Below, piece after piece: positions 14,958 through 16,405 of a DNA stretch of 16,405 nucleotides. Origin of the DNA: Gammaproteobacteria bacterium (GTDB lineage: Bacteria > Pseudomonadota > Gammaproteobacteria > S012-40). The notes below the pieces were generated by a model, which was not told the DNA's origin, did no database searches, and saw only the letters and a program-made list of their open reading frames with translations. The translations under genes were made by a program, and so were the position numbers. The stretch is taken from assembly GCA_029864945.1 (NCBI GenBank), contig JAOTSL010000033.1, positions 1 through 16,405 on the forward strand, in the 5' to 3' direction. The stretch's first letter is position 1. Every line of letters starts with the position of its first letter.

Positions 14958-15307
14958 TGAGCAAAAAAAAAGAATTACCGAGCAAATGGCAAGCGTCAAA
15001 TAAAGCCTTAAGGGCCGTACAAGTCGCTTTTTACGTTGATGAAAAAGTACAAGATAAAATACGGCAAGTCGCCTGCATCAATGGAATGAGCCCTTCCGAC
15101 ATGATACGCCAAATTACCAAACTACCGGTTTCTGCTCCACCAAAACGCCCCAGACTAACAGCGTCGCTTAACCATGATGATTATGTGCAACTGGCTCAGC
15201 GTTACGACCTCGACCCTCAAGACACGCTTGAAATAAAACGAAGGGTAATGCAAGAGTTAATTGAATTTGCAACTGGAGATACAGGAGATAAAGATATAAG
15301 CTCCTAA
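14957..15307 (+). CDS. Small protein with two ribbon-helix-helix-like repeats
   Basis: A 116-residue basic-to-neutral cytoplasmic protein. Residues about 18-56 (VQVAFYVDEKVQDKIRQVA...GMSPSDMIRQIT) read as one beta-strand followed by two helices, the pattern of ribbon-helix-helix (Arc/MetJ/CopG-type) proteins. Residues about 64-107 (RPRLTASLNHDDYVQLAQRYDLDPQD...RRVMQELIEF) repeat that layout less clearly. It could be a DNA-binding regulator or a protein-interaction adaptor; I do not recognise a named family. It is translationally coupled to the DUF2491 gene (ATG shares its A with the TGA stop) and is followed after a few bases by the channel gene. Its position within the module makes it a candidate for binding the 13-bp palindromes, which is inferred only. 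Confidence 0.68.
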   Translation: MSKKKELPSKWQASNKALRAVQVAFYVDEKVQDKIRQVACINGMSPSDMIRQITKLPVSAPPKRPRLTASLNHDDYVQLAQRYDLDPQDTLEIKRRVMQELIEFATGDTGDKDISS

Positions 15308-15334
15308 CATATAATGTAGAAGGATTATCGCACC

Positions 15335-16405
15335 ATTATTTTTCACTCTTACCTAAAACACAGGCGCAGCCGACAACTCAGGCGTTTGCTCGACCTCAAT
15401 ATTCGAACGCGAATAGCAAAACTCGCTCTCTATTTTGTCAGCATGGTTATATTGCATATCTTTGCCATGCTTTATTTTGAAAGCCTGTCTATATCCGATT
15501 CAATCTGGATTACATTAACAACTGTGACAACAGTCGGCTATGGGGACCTTTCTGCTCAAACGGAAATGGGACGTTTCTCAACAATCATACTACTTTATTT
15601 TGGCGGTATTTTTATTCTTGCAAAAATAGCCGGTGATTATTTTGATTTCAGACTAGAGCGTCGGGAACGAATGCTTAAAGGACAATGGAGATGGAATATG
15701 CAAGACCACATACTCATTATTAACACGCCAACACATAATGCCGAGCAATATTTTGAGCGTTTAATTACACAGTTTCGTGCACACGAAAGCTTTAAAGACA
15801 TTCCCATACTACTACTTACACCTGCGTACCCCGATGGATTACACCCCTCACTACAAAAACTGGGGGTCATACATTACTCAGGAACAGCTAACAACCTGGA
15901 TAGCCTTGCCGCGGTTAATGTCACTGGTGCGGCGCAAATTGTCATATTAGCCGCTGATGAAACAGACTGCATATCAGACAGTGTGACGTTTGATATTCTA
16001 CATCGCCTCAGAGAGCAGCAAACCAGTGCAAACCTTACCGTAGAATGTGTCGACGACAATAATCGCTCTCGCTTTCTATCTGCTGGCGCAAATTCTGTTA
16101 TCCGGCCCATTCGTGCATACCCTGAGCTTATCGTACGCGCAATAGTGGCACCAGGCTGTGAAATAGTGCTCGAGAACCTTTTTACGCATGGCGGTAATCA
16201 TACACGCCGCTACGATGTTACAATCGAAAAAACTAAATGGGCAAATGTTGTTTGTGTATTGATTAACGAAAACCTCGGCACTGCGTTAGCTTATATTGAT
16301 AATAATGGCCACGTTATCGCAGACCCAAACCCAGTTGATATTATTAGCGCATCTGGAATAATATTACTCATTCGTGAACAACACATTCCAAACAATGACG
16401 AAGTT
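15335..16405 (+). CDS. Two-TM potassium-type channel with RCK-like domain (3' end outside window)
   Basis: The frame is open to the right edge. It encodes TM1 (LALYFVSMVILHIFAMLYF), a pore helix and selectivity filter TTVTTVGYGDLS (filter codons at about 15536-15550), TM2 (FSTIILLYFGGIFILAKIAGDY), then a cytoplasmic region with RCK/TrkA-like layout: DHILIINTP, PILLLTP, QIVILAADETD, VECVDDNNRSRFLSAGANSVIRP and a C-terminal TrkA-C-like part. The usual GxGxxG nucleotide motif is missing (INTPTHN), so ligand binding may differ from classical RCK domains. The start is uncertain: the frame has ATG 15314 followed at once by TAG, then no ATG, GTG or TTG until TTG 15386. I place the start at ATT 15335, 10 nt after AAGGA, because residues between there and TTG look like family sequence (HRRSRQLRRLLDLNIRTR). 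Confidence 0.82.
   Translation, partial: MIFHSYLKHRRSRQLRRLLDLNIRTRIAKLALYFVSMVILHIFAMLYFESLSISDSIWITLTTVTTVGYGDLSAQTEMGRFSTIILLYFGGIFILAKIAGDYFDFRLERRERMLKGQWRWNMQDHILIINTPTHNAEQYFERLITQFRAHESFKDIPILLLTPAYPDGLHPSLQKLGVIHYSGTANNLDSLAAVNVTGAAQIVILAADETDCISDSVTFDILHRLREQQTSANLTVECVDDNNRSRFLSAGANSVIRPIRAYPELIVRAIVAPGCEIVLENLFTHGGNHTRRYDVTIEKTKWANVVCVLINENLGTALAYIDNNGHVIADPNPVDIISASGIILLIREQHIPNNDEV

Overview
The window looks like the chromosome of an AT-rich, Gram-negative gammaproteobacterium, probably aquatic or marine. The pointers are outer-membrane and lipoprotein genes, a GGDEF/EAL receptor, an exosortase-type acyltransferase, and homologues of the E. coli yjfI-yjfJ-yjfK-yjfL cluster. Genus cannot be fixed from sequence alone. 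No tRNA, rRNA, CRISPR array, transposase or phage gene was seen.

Layout. (1) Positions 2-616 hold the 3' end of an ornithine aminotransferase gene (rocD). (2) Positions 613-785 hold a long, gapless, imperfect palindrome that starts at the rocD stop codon and is flanked by a 5-bp direct repeat, like a decayed MITE. (3) Positions 801-5348, minus strand, form a tight three-gene operon: a short PstS-like periplasmic protein, a porin-like beta-barrel and a membrane GGDEF/EAL receptor. This looks like a ligand-to-c-di-GMP sensory line. (4) Positions 5577-6368 encode a PEP-CTERM/exosortase-associated acyltransferase, convergent with and overlapping a large DUF748 (AsmA-like) envelope protein at 6340-8781. 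(5) From 8936 to the right edge, everything is on the plus strand and forms one functional neighbourhood.

That right-hand neighbourhood holds eight genes: a low-complexity lipoprotein, a double DUF350 membrane protein, a membrane-fused spermidine-synthase-like aminopropyltransferase, a DUF2170 protein (YjfI-like), a PspA/IM30 protein (YjfJ-like), a DUF2491 protein (YjfK-like), a small protein with two ribbon-helix-helix-like repeats, and a two-TM potassium-type channel with a cytoplasmic RCK-like region, cut by the window edge. This is a variant of the E. coli yjfI-J-K-L(-M-C) theme. It suggests an envelope-stress or membrane-maintenance module that couples a PspA scaffold, polyamine chemistry and ion flux. 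The biochemical role is inferred, not shown.

The most striking non-coding signals are: three exact copies of a 13-bp palindrome (GACATAATATGTC) in 15-bp register over a good sigma-70-like promoter before the DUF2170 gene; a 3' UTR after the PspA gene with a C-rich-loop hairpin, a second C-rich box and a strong intrinsic terminator, which could yield a small RNA; and a 102-nt symmetric imperfect hairpin just before the DUF2491 gene.
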